Shown here in pieces: positions 41,526-50,163 of a stretch of 64,000 nucleotides of DNA. The translations under genes were made by a program, and so were the position numbers. The stretch spans positions 21,431 to 85,430 of IMG/VR virus record IMGVR_UViG_3300043568_000598; one strand, 5' to 3'. The stretch comes from a virus. Every line of letters starts with the position of its first letter. Position 1 is the stretch's first letter. The notes under the pieces are model-generated. The model was not told the origin of the DNA and made no database searches. It saw only the letters and a program-made list of their open reading frames with translations.

Positions 41526-42213
41526 TAAAATTCCCCCAATAACTTGTCTTTGCATTTGTTAAACTTTTTTTGCCATCCTTTTTAGTCAACGCCATACCCA
41601 TTACGTAGTTATGTACTTGAATTATGACATGATGTTGATTGATAGCATTGTCGGCAGGGAGATATGTTTTAGCATATGTGTTTAATAATTTTTCAGCGGC
41701 TGCTGGCTTGATTGCGTATCCACAACAACCTGGCATCGAGCTCTGATAGTAATCAGCTGCCGACGCCTCACCTTCGGGATTATCGTAGTAATGACGATAC
41801 CTGTCAGTTTTTTTAGGGTGACCTAACGCCAACACCAGCACATCCTTCCATTCAACCGGTACATAAGGTCTCACCAGAACAATGTCGTCTTCCCAAATAA
41901 CAATAGGTTCGTTGAGCTCCACACACTTTTGCCAAAGACGATAATGACTATAAAAGCATCCTTGGACACCCGGACTCCAATGTGAATCTGGATCCATAGT
42001 CTTAATGACACCATCGGCAGGAGGACCTTTAATGCCCCAAGGATGAATAGTTCTTCCCTCGTCCTTCATCATTTTTGTGGCATCATTCCCATAGGTGCCT
42101 TCAAATAATTCTACTTCCTCGCCGAACTCAACTAATTGATTTTTTAACTTAGTAGCGGTATCAAGTGATGCTTGAATCTTCGATAAACAAATAATAAAAT
42201 TTTTCATTGCCAA
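41515..42213 (-). CDS. Glycosyltransferase family 25-like protein
   Basis: The 232-residue protein has the GT25 layout: KNFIICLSKIQASLDTATKL at the start, HWSPGVQGCFYSHYRLWQKC around residue 80 (G-C-x-x-S-H), PIVIWEDDIVLVRPYVP with W-E-D-D, and SSMPGCCGYAIKPAAAEKLL. GT25 enzymes add galactose or glucose to lipopolysaccharide or to hydroxylysine. It overlaps neighbours by 10-11 bases on both sides and is probably one of a set acting on the same glycan. Confidence 0.82.
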   Translation of the reverse strand: MAMKNFIICLSKIQASLDTATKLKNQLVEFGEEVELFEGTYGNDATKMMKDEGRTIHPWGIKGPPADGVIKTMDPDSHWSPGVQGCFYSHYRLWQKCVELNEPIVIWEDDIVLVRPYVPVEWKDVLVLALGHPKKTDRYRHYYDNPEGEASAADYYQSSMPGCCGYAIKPAAAEKLLNTYAKTYLPADNAINQHHVIIQVHNYVMGMALTKKDGKKSLTNAKTSYWGNFNVI

Positions 42214-43037
42214 TACGCTTCTGTTCTTTGAACTTTTAGATCTTCAGGTTTACTACGACCTAATTTCTTTCTACCACCTTTGAGATGATCTAACCATGCG
42301 CCCCATTGACTATTAATTAATGGGTGTCCTTCGCCTGACGTCATTCCCGGTGCTGGGCGTAGATCATGCAAGTGTGCTGCCCAATCTAGTTGTCGCATCT
42401 GCGGAAATTTTACTCGTACCGCATCGAACACAAAACTGTCATGCCACTCAGCTAACTGAAAAATTCCTTGCTCTGCTTGATCATAGAATCTTTGGAATTC
42501 TTTGAGAAAAAGTTGAATGTTAGGTGATCGCAGATTCATAGCATACAGGCCGCATTCCGAATATTTGCCTTTTCTGCCAAGATAGCATAGTTCAGAATCT
42601 GCAGGAATCATTCTATAAAGATCTTTCATAGTGATAGGACTGTGACAAATAGTATCTGCATCCATCCACACTAAAATATCTGCATCTGTTTCTTTAGCGC
42701 AGTCAAAGATTGCATAAACTTTGTGAGCAAATCTCACAGCATGCCATTTAAATCCCTTACCTGAATCTTTTCTTAGAGATCTCACCGGATCGGCTGAAAC
42801 ATCGCCGTTGGCCTTAGGCACATCTTTCCATTGATTTTTAAAAGTCATCAATTCCGGAATCTCTTCTAGTCGTTTTAGAGTAACATGGCTGTGGTCACGA
42901 ATGGCAGGATTACATTGTTCTGGATAGATGTGTAAAATTACTTCATGAGGCCAGTTTGCACAGAATGTATCAATCATACGTTGTGCATATTTTTGTAAAC
43001 CTTCTTCGTGGAAGGTGGTAACAACTGCTATTTTCAT
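42204..43037 (-). CDS. Glycosyltransferase-like protein with DxD
   Basis: The 277-residue protein begins MKIAVVTTFHEEGLQKYAQR and has TDADILVWMDADTICHSPIT around residue 120 with the DxD motif, then SELCYLGRKGKYSECGLYAM and FQLAEWHDSFVFDAVRVKFP. The organisation matches GT8-like or hypothetical phage glycosyltransferases. It overlaps 43034-43432 by four bases and 41515-42213 by ten. The acceptor is not evident. Confidence 0.75.
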   Translation of the reverse strand: MKIAVVTTFHEEGLQKYAQRMIDTFCANWPHEVILHIYPEQCNPAIRDHSHVTLKRLEEIPELMTFKNQWKDVPKANGDVSADPVRSLRKDSGKGFKWHAVRFAHKVYAIFDCAKETDADILVWMDADTICHSPITMKDLYRMIPADSELCYLGRKGKYSECGLYAMNLRSPNIQLFLKEFQRFYDQAEQGIFQLAEWHDSFVFDAVRVKFPQMRQLDWAAHLHDLRPAPGMTSGEGHPLINSQWGAWLDHLKGGRKKLGRSKPEDLKVQRTEAYWQ

Positions 43038-43432
43038 CTATAATGTTCCCATACGTGAAATATTCCCTGAAGACTGGTACAGGCCCATCCAGAGTCGTAT
43101 AAAATTTTTACTTTTTCATTTTCTACACGATCGCCGCCTTCGACAAACAGTTTTGCATTGTGTTTACGCCATATAACTTCTACTTTATCAAGATGATCCA
43201 ACTGGTCAATGTCAACAAAGATTGATGACATATCCTGCAAGTGATCTAATTTAACAAAGTTTTCTTTATACACGAGATTTTTTGCCTTAATATCCGGCGG
43301 CACTTCGCTGACCACAAATACTGTGTCATAAATTGCCAAGACTTGGTCTAAAATACCAAAAGCCGAACCTAACACCAGAGCATGCGTGTTGTTACGTGAC
43401 AGTTTCATCAGTCTTTTTTGAAATTTATTCAT
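43034..43432 (-). CDS. Hypothetical protein
   Basis: The 132-residue product has an alternating strand-helix pattern: NNTHALVLGSAFGILDQVLA, TVFVVSEVPPDIKAKNLVYK, SSIFVDIDQLDHLDKVEVIW, KLFVEGGDRVENEKVKILYD. This looks like a truncated Rossmann-like or methyltransferase-like fold without a cofactor motif. It is the first gene of the minus-strand glycan unit. The longer GTG start at 43447 is possible but 43432 is an ATG. No promoter is clear on that strand. Confidence 0.6.
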   Translation of the reverse strand: MNKFQKRLMKLSRNNTHALVLGSAFGILDQVLAIYDTVFVVSEVPPDIKAKNLVYKENFVKLDHLQDMSSIFVDIDQLDHLDKVEVIWRKHNAKLFVEGGDRVENEKVKILYDSGWACTSLQGIFHVWEHYR

Positions 43433-43482
43433 AATCCATAAATACACAACAGTATTAACTACGTAGATTATTTATTAAAATT

Positions 43483-44307
43483 ATGCGCTTCAGATTATAT
43501 CGCGAATATGGTGCTTTGAACAGTCCGCCGGTGTTTGACGCCCTAGAACACGGCCTAAAACAAATGGGTCATGAGATTGTCAATGACCAAGAAGATGTGG
43601 CTGTGATTTGGTCTGTGCTTTGGGCTGGCCGAATGAGATCAAATAAAATGATCTATGACCGATGCCAACAGCAAGGCAAACCTGTAATGATTATAGAAGT
43701 CGGAAATCTCAAACGTGGGGAGACTTGGAGATTAAGTCTCAATCATATCAATAATCTTGGTAGTTTCGGTAATGAAAAAAATCTAGATCATTCACGTCCC
43801 CAACAGTTAGGCATGAAATTACAGCCAGTTTCGGAAAAACGTCGTGGCGAAATATTAATTGCCTGCCAGCATCAAGAAAGTCTGCAGTGGCAGGGGATGC
43901 CTGAGATGAAAAACTGGGTAGCAGACACTATTGAAAAAATAAAACAGAATACTCATAGACGAATACGTGTGAGATATCACCCTCGTTCGGCATTTCCGTT
44001 CAAGCAGTCTGGTGTAGTAGTAGAACGGCCCGTGCTGGTTCCGGGCAGTTATGACGATTTTGATATTTTTTACAATTATCATTGTGTAATCAATCACAAC
44101 AGTGGCCCAGCTGTTCAAGCAGCTATCAGCGGTGTGCCTGTACTCTGTGATCAATCCAGCCTTGCAGCTGACCTTAGTGTTAAATGGTCAGAATTAGACA
44201 GTCCGAGTCTGCCTGACAGAACTGAGTGGTTCGTGAAACTTTGCCATACTGAGTGGACTGTGGAAGAAATACGCCAAGGCATACCAATCACAAGATTATT
44301 CGGTTGA
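43483..44307 (+). CDS. Capsule-synthase-like glycosyltransferase paralog 5
   Basis: The 274-residue protein shares the plan of the four paralogs at 34872-38533. It has VAVIWSVLWAGRMRSNKMIY in the N-terminal part, GEILIACQHQESLQWQGMPE, VADTIEKIKQNTHRRIRVRY then HPRSAFPFKQSG with the R-x-H-P motif, and HCVINHNSGPAVQAAISGVP with the N-S-G-P...G-V-P signature. It is isolated from the others by the minus-strand glycan unit. Its stop codon is embedded in the -35 of the next promoter. Confidence 0.7.
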   Translation: MRFRLYREYGALNSPPVFDALEHGLKQMGHEIVNDQEDVAVIWSVLWAGRMRSNKMIYDRCQQQGKPVMIIEVGNLKRGETWRLSLNHINNLGSFGNEKNLDHSRPQQLGMKLQPVSEKRRGEILIACQHQESLQWQGMPEMKNWVADTIEKIKQNTHRRIRVRYHPRSAFPFKQSGVVVERPVLVPGSYDDFDIFYNYHCVINHNSGPAVQAAISGVPVLCDQSSLAADLSVKWSELDSPSLPDRTEWFVKLCHTEWTVEEIRQGIPITRLFG

Positions 44308-44332
44308 CATCCTGAATTCAAGGCTGTATACT
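44304..44332 (+). promoter_or_regulatory. Sigma-70-type promoter, leaderless arrangement
   Basis: TTGACA (44304-44309), a 17-base spacer and TATACT (44327-44332) are followed by six bases and then the ATG at 44339. The predicted start of transcription falls on or next to the start codon. The -35 contains the TGA stop of the preceding gene. Confidence 0.75.
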
Positions 44333-44338
44333 TGAATA

Positions 44339-45523
44339 ATGCTATCATCAGAATTTGCCGAAGACATATTTGTTGAGTTTTACAAACTGGTTGTCCAACA
44401 GACGATCTCTATTCAAGGTCAAGATTTCTCGCCCATCTCAAGTTTTCATGAAAAAATCATCAATGGTAGCGAGCTTACTAAAAATCAGGCAAATTTTCTC
44501 ATAAAATTATTGGAAAAATACAAGATCGTATCTGCTCAGGCAGGAATTGATTATAGACCTCAACTACAAGATCTTAAATGGCGCACTGGATTTCGTGTAC
44601 TTGATCTCAGCAAAAAAATCTACGTAGAACTGCGCGAAAAGAAACTGGAAATCTGTCTAAAATTTCCTTATCAGCTGAAAAAAGAATTCGAAGACGAGAT
44701 CGACAACGGAAAAAATATTCAAGCACACAGTTTTTGGGATCACGAACAAAAGGTCAGACGCTTGGATTTCTATCAGTATAATCTAATTGCATTATATGAA
44801 TTTGCTCTAAAACATAATTTTGAAATCGATGACACATTTATGAATGTGCTGGCCGATGTTGAGGAAATTTGGCAAAATTCTGAACATGCAGTGCCGAGAA
44901 GTGAAATCACTATCTACGGAGTATCATTAAAAAACGCCTCTGAAGAAACTCAAACATGGTGGGCAGATAATAGGACCAATGACCCTTACAAAGATCTACT
45001 GTTGGCCAAAAGCATGGGGTTTTTATACCACGAAAAACCACTGAATTTAGCAGAAAAAATCGCCAGCAGATCTGAAAACACTTTCTGGATCAAAGATAAT
45101 AAAGATTTTTTTGCGTTGACAAAACTGTTTTCTGGAAGGATCTGTGTGCTGTTGGATAGGAGTAGTGCTACTCTGCCGTGGTTACAGAATTTTGTGGCAG
45201 ATGCTGATAAAAATGGTGTTTCACGTGAAGAAATTAAAGTGTGTTTTCGAGATAGCAAAGATGCTAACAGCGGCCTTAATGAGTGGATCAGAATTGCAGA
45301 AGTCGGTGGTCGAGTTGAAACCGGAAAGATTTTAATCTTCGAATCTAAACCTGCCAAGTGGTTGTTTAAGTTCAGCAATGATGTTACACTGTTAGTAACA
45401 AATAACATTTTTCCGCCAACAAACATCATGGCGAGAGATTGGTTCAGCTGTCATCCTTGTGTAATATATCTCGGTGACACTAAACCAACAGAAACCAAAG
45501 GACAAAAAATTGTCGAATTGTAA
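44339..45523 (+). CDS. Uncharacterised protein upstream of uvsW
   Basis: This 394-residue protein is not recognised. The N-terminal 60 residues are helical (FAEDIFVEFYKLVVQQ, LTKNQANFLIKLLEKYKIVS). Residues 90-180 have an alpha/beta section with many aromatic residues. The C-terminal half has GRICVLLDRSSATLPWLQNF, TGKILIFESKPAKWLFKFSN and TLLVTNNIFPPTNIMARDWF. The spacing of these strands is reminiscent of a RecA-fold ATPase without a P-loop, so it might be an accessory subunit. Its location before uvsW and its early-type promoter support a role in replication or recombination. Confidence 0.65.
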   Translation: MLSSEFAEDIFVEFYKLVVQQTISIQGQDFSPISSFHEKIINGSELTKNQANFLIKLLEKYKIVSAQAGIDYRPQLQDLKWRTGFRVLDLSKKIYVELREKKLEICLKFPYQLKKEFEDEIDNGKNIQAHSFWDHEQKVRRLDFYQYNLIALYEFALKHNFEIDDTFMNVLADVEEIWQNSEHAVPRSEITIYGVSLKNASEETQTWWADNRTNDPYKDLLLAKSMGFLYHEKPLNLAEKIASRSENTFWIKDNKDFFALTKLFSGRICVLLDRSSATLPWLQNFVADADKNGVSREEIKVCFRDSKDANSGLNEWIRIAEVGGRVETGKILIFESKPAKWLFKFSNDVTLLVTNNIFPPTNIMARDWFSCHPCVIYLGDTKPTETKGQKIVEL

Positions 45524-46964
45524 GTTAACAATTAAAGATGAAGTAAACATCAAGGTAGACGGACTGCGAGTTGAAACACGACGAAAAATTGTCAATAAAT
45601 TAAAGTTCGATTTGCCTTATGCCCGGCATATGCCTGCATATAAATTAGGTCGCTGGGATGGAACTAAAACCTATTTTAATATCGGCGGCAGTGGATATCT
45701 TGCACACCTTGATGTGATTCTAGCAGTGATCGATGACGAAGGATATGACATCGAGGTTGAAGATTTAAGGACACATCAGGAATTAAAATTCGCCGCCATC
45801 GATGAAAATTATTGGGCCAACTTAGGTAAGACGTGGCCTAAAGGACATCAACAAGCCGGAGAACCTATTGTGCTGAGAGACTATCAGTACGAGGTAATCA
45901 ACAAGTTCTTGGAGAATCCACAGGCCTTGCAAGAAGTTGCTACCGGTGCTGGTAAAACGATTACCACTGCGACACTGAGTCATTTATGTGAACCATATGG
46001 ACGCACAATGGTAATCGTGCCTAACAAGAGTCTTGTGGTGCAGACAGAAGAAGACTATCGAAATTTAGGGCTGGACGTTGGTGTATACTTTGGCGATAGA
46101 AAAGAATTAAACAAGACACATACTATATGTACTTGGCAGAGTTTGAATGTGTTAGACAAGAAAAGTTATGACAATGACACTATGACATTGGCAGAATTCT
46201 GTGAAGGTGTCTGTGCAATCATTGTTGACGAAGTTCATCAAGCCAAGGCCGAAGTATTAACTAAACTACTAACACAGAACTTTCGCAACTGTCCTATTCG
46301 CTGGGGGTTGACAGGAACTGTACCTAAAGACGCATGGGAATTTCAAGGCATATTAGCCAGTATAGGTCCTGTGATAAATCAAGTGTCTGCACATGATTTG
46401 CAAGAAAAAGGTGTACTGGCACAATTGAATATCAATGTGTTGCAGACCAATGATGTGCAGGTGTTTACGTCATTCCAGGACGAATACGCATTTCTTGTCA
46501 CGGACGACACTCGATTGCAATGGATTGCTAATAAGATTGCTGCGTTATCCGCCACCGGCAACACTCTGGTATTGATCAATAGGATCGACACCGGCAATAA
46601 ATTAATCGCACTACTACCTCAAGCAGTGTTTGTCAGTGGCGGCATGAAGTTAGACGACCGCAAGGAAGAATACGATGAAATTAAAACAAGTGATGACAAG
46701 ATTATTTTGGCGACTTATGGTGTGGCCGCTGTGGGTATTAATATTCCAAGGATTTTTAATCTGGTTCTTCTTGAACCCGGAAAGAGCTTTGTCCGCGTTA
46801 TACAAAGCATTGGGCGAGGCATTAGAAAAGCAGAAGACAAAGATCACGTAGAAATCTGGGACATAACCAGCGCCTGCAAATATAGCAAGAGACATCTTAC
46901 AGAAAGAAAAAAGTTTTATAAAGAGGCCAAGTACCCCTTTACCATTACCAAGGTTAACATATGA
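45510..46964 (+). CDS. uvsW: DNA/RNA helicase UvsW
   Basis: A superfamily 2 helicase of 484 residues. It has an N-terminal UvsW domain (VETRRKIVNKLKFDLPYARH, YKLGRWDGTKTYFNIGGSGY), then IVLRDYQYEVINKFLENPQA (Q-motif-like), ALQEVATGAGKTITTATLSH (motif I), CAIIVDEVHQAKAEVLTKLL (DEVH, motif II), RWGLTGTVP (motif III), LATYGVAAVGINIPRIFNLV and RVIQSIGRGIRKAEDKDHVE (motif VI). It unwinds R-loops and branched DNA. I prefer the TTG at 45510, seven bases after AAAGGA; a GTG at 45474 has no ribosome site and deeper overlap with the upstream gene. Confidence 0.93.
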   Translation: MSNCKLTIKDEVNIKVDGLRVETRRKIVNKLKFDLPYARHMPAYKLGRWDGTKTYFNIGGSGYLAHLDVILAVIDDEGYDIEVEDLRTHQELKFAAIDENYWANLGKTWPKGHQQAGEPIVLRDYQYEVINKFLENPQALQEVATGAGKTITTATLSHLCEPYGRTMVIVPNKSLVVQTEEDYRNLGLDVGVYFGDRKELNKTHTICTWQSLNVLDKKSYDNDTMTLAEFCEGVCAIIVDEVHQAKAEVLTKLLTQNFRNCPIRWGLTGTVPKDAWEFQGILASIGPVINQVSAHDLQEKGVLAQLNINVLQTNDVQVFTSFQDEYAFLVTDDTRLQWIANKIAALSATGNTLVLINRIDTGNKLIALLPQAVFVSGGMKLDDRKEEYDEIKTSDDKIILATYGVAAVGINIPRIFNLVLLEPGKSFVRVIQSIGRGIRKAEDKDHVEIWDITSACKYSKRHLTERKKFYKEAKYPFTITKVNI

Positions 46965-47467
46965 GAATACTTACACTAAACAATCAAGCATTTGATCTAA
47001 ATGAATTACCAGACGAGGTAGACGAAGATACTAGATTTTCTGTGTTGGACAACTCGAATCCACAGGAACCTGATTTCTTTTTCATGCCTTTGATATTCCT
47101 AGAATCATTTAACTCGCCTGCTATAGTTTTAAATATAGGCGGGTATCAAGTACAAATGCCATTAGACTGGTGCATGGTAGTAGGCGACAAAGACTGTGGT
47201 CTTGATCCAGAAGTACTTCCACTAACATCGATCAATGAGCGAGGGTTTGATGCATTAGTATTCAATCCAATTAAAGGATTTAGAGCAGAGTTTATGCCCG
47301 TAGAAATCGTTAACATATATCAAGACGTGCGATGGTATTTTCCTAAAATGAAAAACGGACAGCTGTTAACTGTGCCGCTCAGCGAAGAGACAAACCCACC
47401 TTGTGTGTTTTTTGTCAAAGAAATTTCAAGACAAAGTGAAGTACTACAACTTCACAAATTGATCTAA
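46961..47467 (+). CDS. Conserved T4-like hypothetical protein
   Basis: The 168-residue protein carries segments I know from marine T4-like phages: AIVLNIGGYQVQMPLDWCMV, GDKDCGLDPEVLPLTSINER then GFDALVFNPIKGFRAEFMPV and VRWYFPKMKNGQLLTVPLSE. It is uncharacterised in those phages. It seems a beta-rich single domain with a conserved W-C pair. The ATG overlaps the uvsW stop by four bases, suggesting a replication-linked role. Confidence 0.75.
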   Translation: MRILTLNNQAFDLNELPDEVDEDTRFSVLDNSNPQEPDFFFMPLIFLESFNSPAIVLNIGGYQVQMPLDWCMVVGDKDCGLDPEVLPLTSINERGFDALVFNPIKGFRAEFMPVEIVNIYQDVRWYFPKMKNGQLLTVPLSEETNPPCVFFVKEISRQSEVLQLHKLI

Positions 47468-47493
47468 TTAAATATACACATTAAGGAGTTGTT

Positions 47494-47838
47494 ATGAAAG
47501 CTGGTAAAGTATGGGGTCAAACAGAATTGTTAGAAGCCAACGGTGTTTTAGAGTTTCATCGAATTGAAGCCAATGCCGGTGGCGTATGTTCAAAGCACAA
47601 ACACAAGTATAAGTGGAATGGCTTTTTTGTTGAATCGGGTGAAATGATTATTCGAGTGTGGAAAAATAATTACGACCTAGTAGACGAAACACTACTCAAG
47701 CCCGGGCAATATACTAAAGTAGCTCCGGGTGAATATCACCAGTTTGAAGCAGTCACTGATTGTGTGGCCTTTGAATTATATTGGGCTGAATTCGATCACG
47801 ACGATATCGAAAGAGATACTGTAGGATATACCAAGTGA
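47494..47838 (+). CDS. Cupin-domain protein
   Basis: The 114-residue protein is a single cupin. It has GGVCSKHKHKYKWNGFFVES then GEMIIRVW as cupin motif 1 (H-x-H-x3-K/N...G), and LKPGQYTKVAPGEYHQFEAV as motif 2 (P-x-G-x-x-H). The first motif supplies two histidines and the second one. Such proteins bind metal and sometimes sugars or nucleotides. It has its own ribosome site (AAGGAG), and TTAAATA lies about 27 bases before the start. Confidence 0.8.
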   Translation: MKAGKVWGQTELLEANGVLEFHRIEANAGGVCSKHKHKYKWNGFFVESGEMIIRVWKNNYDLVDETLLKPGQYTKVAPGEYHQFEAVTDCVAFELYWAEFDHDDIERDTVGYTK

Positions 47839-48401
47839 CTATCACTCCGGAATACACAGAAAGTTTAAAAAAACTTCACGAAAGAAAAACATTCGGAATT
47901 CGAACAACAATACCTTCTGAAGTTATTAGATGTATTACGGAGTATAACATACAAAGTATTTTAGATTTTGGTTGCGGCAAAGGCAATGTTGTTACAGAAT
48001 TAAAAAAAATGTTTCCAAATTTAATTGTGTACGGATATGATCCAGCCCAAGAAGAATTTAATTCGTTACCGAGCAATGTTGACATGATATTCAGTACTGA
48101 TGTATTAGAACATGTTGAGCCGCATTTATTAGATAAAACTTTATTAGAGTTGTCCAACAAAACTAATAAAGTAATGTATCATTTAATTGCATGTCATCCT
48201 GCAAAAAAATACTTACCAGATGGACGAAATGCGCATCTTATAATAGAAACTCCAAATTGGTGGCAAGAAAAACTATTATCGATAGTAAAATGGAAGATGT
48301 ACAATGAGATGGTCGATGAGTACACGGCTCAACCTAAAAAAGGCCAAACAATTCAAATTGTAAAATATTCAGTAACTTTAGAAAAAAATGGGATCACTTA
48401 A
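47835..48401 (+). CDS. SAM-dependent methyltransferase
   Basis: The 188-residue protein has motif I IQSILDFGCGKGNVVTELKK near residue 40 and acidic loop LIVYGYDPAQEEFNSLPSNV. MIFSTDVLEHVEPHLLDKTL is motif IV with L-E-H-V, typical of class I methyltransferases. HPAKKYLPDGRNAHLIIETP and the W-W end are like enzymes of glycan clusters. It starts with GTG overlapping the TGA of the cupin gene. It may methylate a sugar or a small molecule; the substrate is unknown. Confidence 0.82.
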   Translation: MTITPEYTESLKKLHERKTFGIRTTIPSEVIRCITEYNIQSILDFGCGKGNVVTELKKMFPNLIVYGYDPAQEEFNSLPSNVDMIFSTDVLEHVEPHLLDKTLLELSNKTNKVMYHLIACHPAKKYLPDGRNAHLIIETPNWWQEKLLSIVKWKMYNEMVDEYTAQPKKGQTIQIVKYSVTLEKNGIT

Positions 48402-48636
48402 ACCTGGTGCAACATATATCTATGAAAAAGCAGACGGTATAACCTATGCTAGAGAGTTTGGCGCACCGCATAATGATCGATTCGAAATTGGCAGAGACTA
48501 TCAACGATTCTTACAAGACGAACTACAACTTTGGGAAGAAATAGTTCGAGAAGGTCGGACAAATCCAGTATTGCAAGACGCCCTAGATCGTGTTAAAATT
48601 GTATATCACTTGAGTAAAGACCATGGCAAAAAATAA
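48388..48636 (+). CDS. Conserved small phage protein
   Basis: The 82-residue protein has ATYIYEKADGITYAREFGAP then HNDRFEIGRDY near the N-terminus, and the helix WEEIVREGRTNPVLQDALDR. This pattern is known from marine T4-like phages with no function assigned. It overlaps the methyltransferase by 14 bases and the gp62-like gene by 14. Context: replication module. Confidence 0.7.
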   Translation: MGSLKPGATYIYEKADGITYAREFGAPHNDRFEIGRDYQRFLQDELQLWEEIVREGRTNPVLQDALDRVKIVYHLSKDHGKK

Positions 48637-49102
48637 ACACGTAGACCTTTTTAAAGACATAATACCTTGCGTAGATCAGGGTATCAAAGAACTTTGGGAT
48701 GCTGCCACAGAAGAAGGCCGCAAAGAAATCAAAGGCGATCTGTGGAATCTCAATCGGTATATCAGTAGTGTATCGGGCTCTAACAGAGAAATACAAGAAC
48801 ACTATCTACTCACAGTTAATCAATACTATAATAAAAACTGGGCAAACATCAGTCAACATCCCAAGCTACAATGGTTGACGTTAGTAGCCTGTAGTCATGA
48901 AAGCAAGGCCAAACAGTTTCATGAGTGGATCGCTCTGAAAAAAGAAAAGAACAAGAAAGAAGAATTCCTTGCTACGATATTTCCAACGATGAAGAGGGCA
49001 GACATTGCTACACTTGCAGTTATTACCACAGATAGAGAAATCAAAGACTATTGTCAAAACCTTGGCTGGGACAAAAAAGAAGTCAATGCAATTAAATTTT
49101 AA
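48623..49102 (+). CDS. gp62: Clamp-loader small subunit gp62-like
   Basis: The 159-residue protein has the size and layout of marine T4-like gp62: LFKDIIPCVDQGIKELWDAA, LWNLNRYISSVSGSNREIQE then HYLLTVNQYYNKN, KLQWLTLVACSHESKAKQFH, and a last helix pair AVITTDREIKDYCQNLGWDK. gp62 with gp44 loads the sliding clamp gp45. No gp44 or gp45 lies in the window. The assignment relies on gene length, the N-R-x-I-S segment and the C-terminal TTDREIK segment, so it is only moderately safe. Confidence 0.55.
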   Translation: MAKNKHVDLFKDIIPCVDQGIKELWDAATEEGRKEIKGDLWNLNRYISSVSGSNREIQEHYLLTVNQYYNKNWANISQHPKLQWLTLVACSHESKAKQFHEWIALKKEKNKKEEFLATIFPTMKRADIATLAVITTDREIKDYCQNLGWDKKEVNAIKF

Positions 49103-49769
49103 ATGCGAACATTGCAGTAAATTATTTGCCAAAGAAAAAACTTTGGTTGTGCATATTTGTGAACAGAAACGTCGCCATCTCAGCCGTAATGAAAAACATG
49201 TGTTGATGGGACTGTTGACCTTTCAAAGATTTTATCAACTTACGCAGAAAGCTCAACAGCCCAAGACATTTGAAGAGTTTGCCACTTCCAGTTTCTATAC
49301 AGCCTTTGTGAAATTCGGTAGTTTCTTGGTCAATACAGCACCTATATACCCCGAACGATTTGTGGACTATGTGGTCAAGAGCGGAGTTAAACTGGATCAT
49401 TGGTGTAGAGATGAATTATATCAAAACTATATTGCAGAATTGATCAAAGTAGAGCCAGCCGACGGTGCTATACAACGCAGTATCATGACCATGATGAGCT
49501 GGGGTGAATCAAATTCTGCAGCATGGGAACATTATTTTTCCTACGTAAATCTAAATCGGGCCACACATGACATTAAAGAAGGGTTAGTGTCACCATGGAT
49601 GATATTAAATACCCGAGCAGGCAAAGAAATGTTGACTCGTATGAATGACGAACAGCTAGAGATCATCGGCCCTGTGATAGATCCTCAGTTTTGGCTGCGT
49701 AGATTTAAAGCTCTACCAGCAGATCATGAATTAGTAAAAGATGTCATCAAGGAGGCCAAAATACTGTGA
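49086..49769 (+). CDS. Zinc-finger-containing T4-like hypothetical protein
   Basis: The 227-residue protein, from the ATG at 49086, begins MQLNFKCEHCSKLFAKEKTL then VVHICEQKRRHLS, a C-x2-C...H-x-C zinc finger. The rest is helical: FQRFYQLTQKAQQPKTFEEF, FVKFGSFLVNTAPIYPERFV and SAAWEHYFSYVNLNRATHDI, ending in IDPQFWLRRFKALPADHEL. I know similar proteins near replication genes in marine T4-like phages, where they are uncharacterised. A longer frame from 49005 would overlap gp62 by 98 bases and is not supported. The start overlaps gp62 by 17 bases. Confidence 0.72.
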   Translation: MQLNFKCEHCSKLFAKEKTLVVHICEQKRRHLSRNEKHVLMGLLTFQRFYQLTQKAQQPKTFEEFATSSFYTAFVKFGSFLVNTAPIYPERFVDYVVKSGVKLDHWCRDELYQNYIAELIKVEPADGAIQRSIMTMMSWGESNSAAWEHYFSYVNLNRATHDIKEGLVSPWMILNTRAGKEMLTRMNDEQLEIIGPVIDPQFWLRRFKALPADHELVKDVIKEAKIL

Positions 49770-49963
49770 CAGAAGAAAACAAACAAGAATTAATTTCTAG
49801 TGATGACATTGATATAGAGGTTATGAGTACAGAAGAAGACAATGAGCATTGTGTGTATGTTAAATTTTCAAACTTCGCTGACGAAGAATCTGCAGAAGAA
49901 TATGCACAATTTTTAGCAGAAACATTACCGTTGTTGTTATTTGAAACTACAAGGATGCAATAA
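49766..49963 (+). CDS. Small acidic hypothetical protein
   Basis: The 65-residue product is acidic (ISSDDIDIEVMSTEEDNEHC) with a small strand-helix segment, VYVKFSNFADEESAEEYAQF. It starts with GTG overlapping the upstream TGA, and its stop shares one base with the next ATG, so it is almost certainly translated in a chain with its neighbours. Function unknown. Confidence 0.6.
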   Translation: MTEENKQELISSDDIDIEVMSTEEDNEHCVYVKFSNFADEESAEEYAQFLAETLPLLLFETTRMQ

Positions 49964-50163
49964 TGAGTAGACAGTTATTAGATGGCAGCGTAGTTGAAGA
50001 ACAGGATACAGCATCAGAGCTCAGTATCAGAACCAAATGCCCAGCCAAGTGGTTATTAGTTGACAGAGAAACTGGAGAAATATACACTGCCTATACTACT
50101 CCAGGTCCACGTCAATGGAAGAAAATTGATTATGCTACATGGAGCCCTCCAACTGATGCCTGA
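49963..50163 (+). CDS. Small conserved hypothetical protein
   Basis: The 66-residue product has KCPAKWLLVDRETGEIYTAY then TTPGPRQWKKIDYATWS, a short beta-rich motif (W-x-L-V-D-R-E-T-G-E) found in several small phage proteins. It overlaps the DnaE-like gene by eight bases (ATGCCTGA). Function unknown. Confidence 0.6.
   Translation: MSRQLLDGSVVEEQDTASELSIRTKCPAKWLLVDRETGEIYTAYTTPGPRQWKKIDYATWSPPTDA

Noticed and set aside
45474-45509. GTG start for uvsW.
   Set aside because: It has no ribosome site; the TTG at 45510 has AAAGGA at good distance. The choice is not certain.
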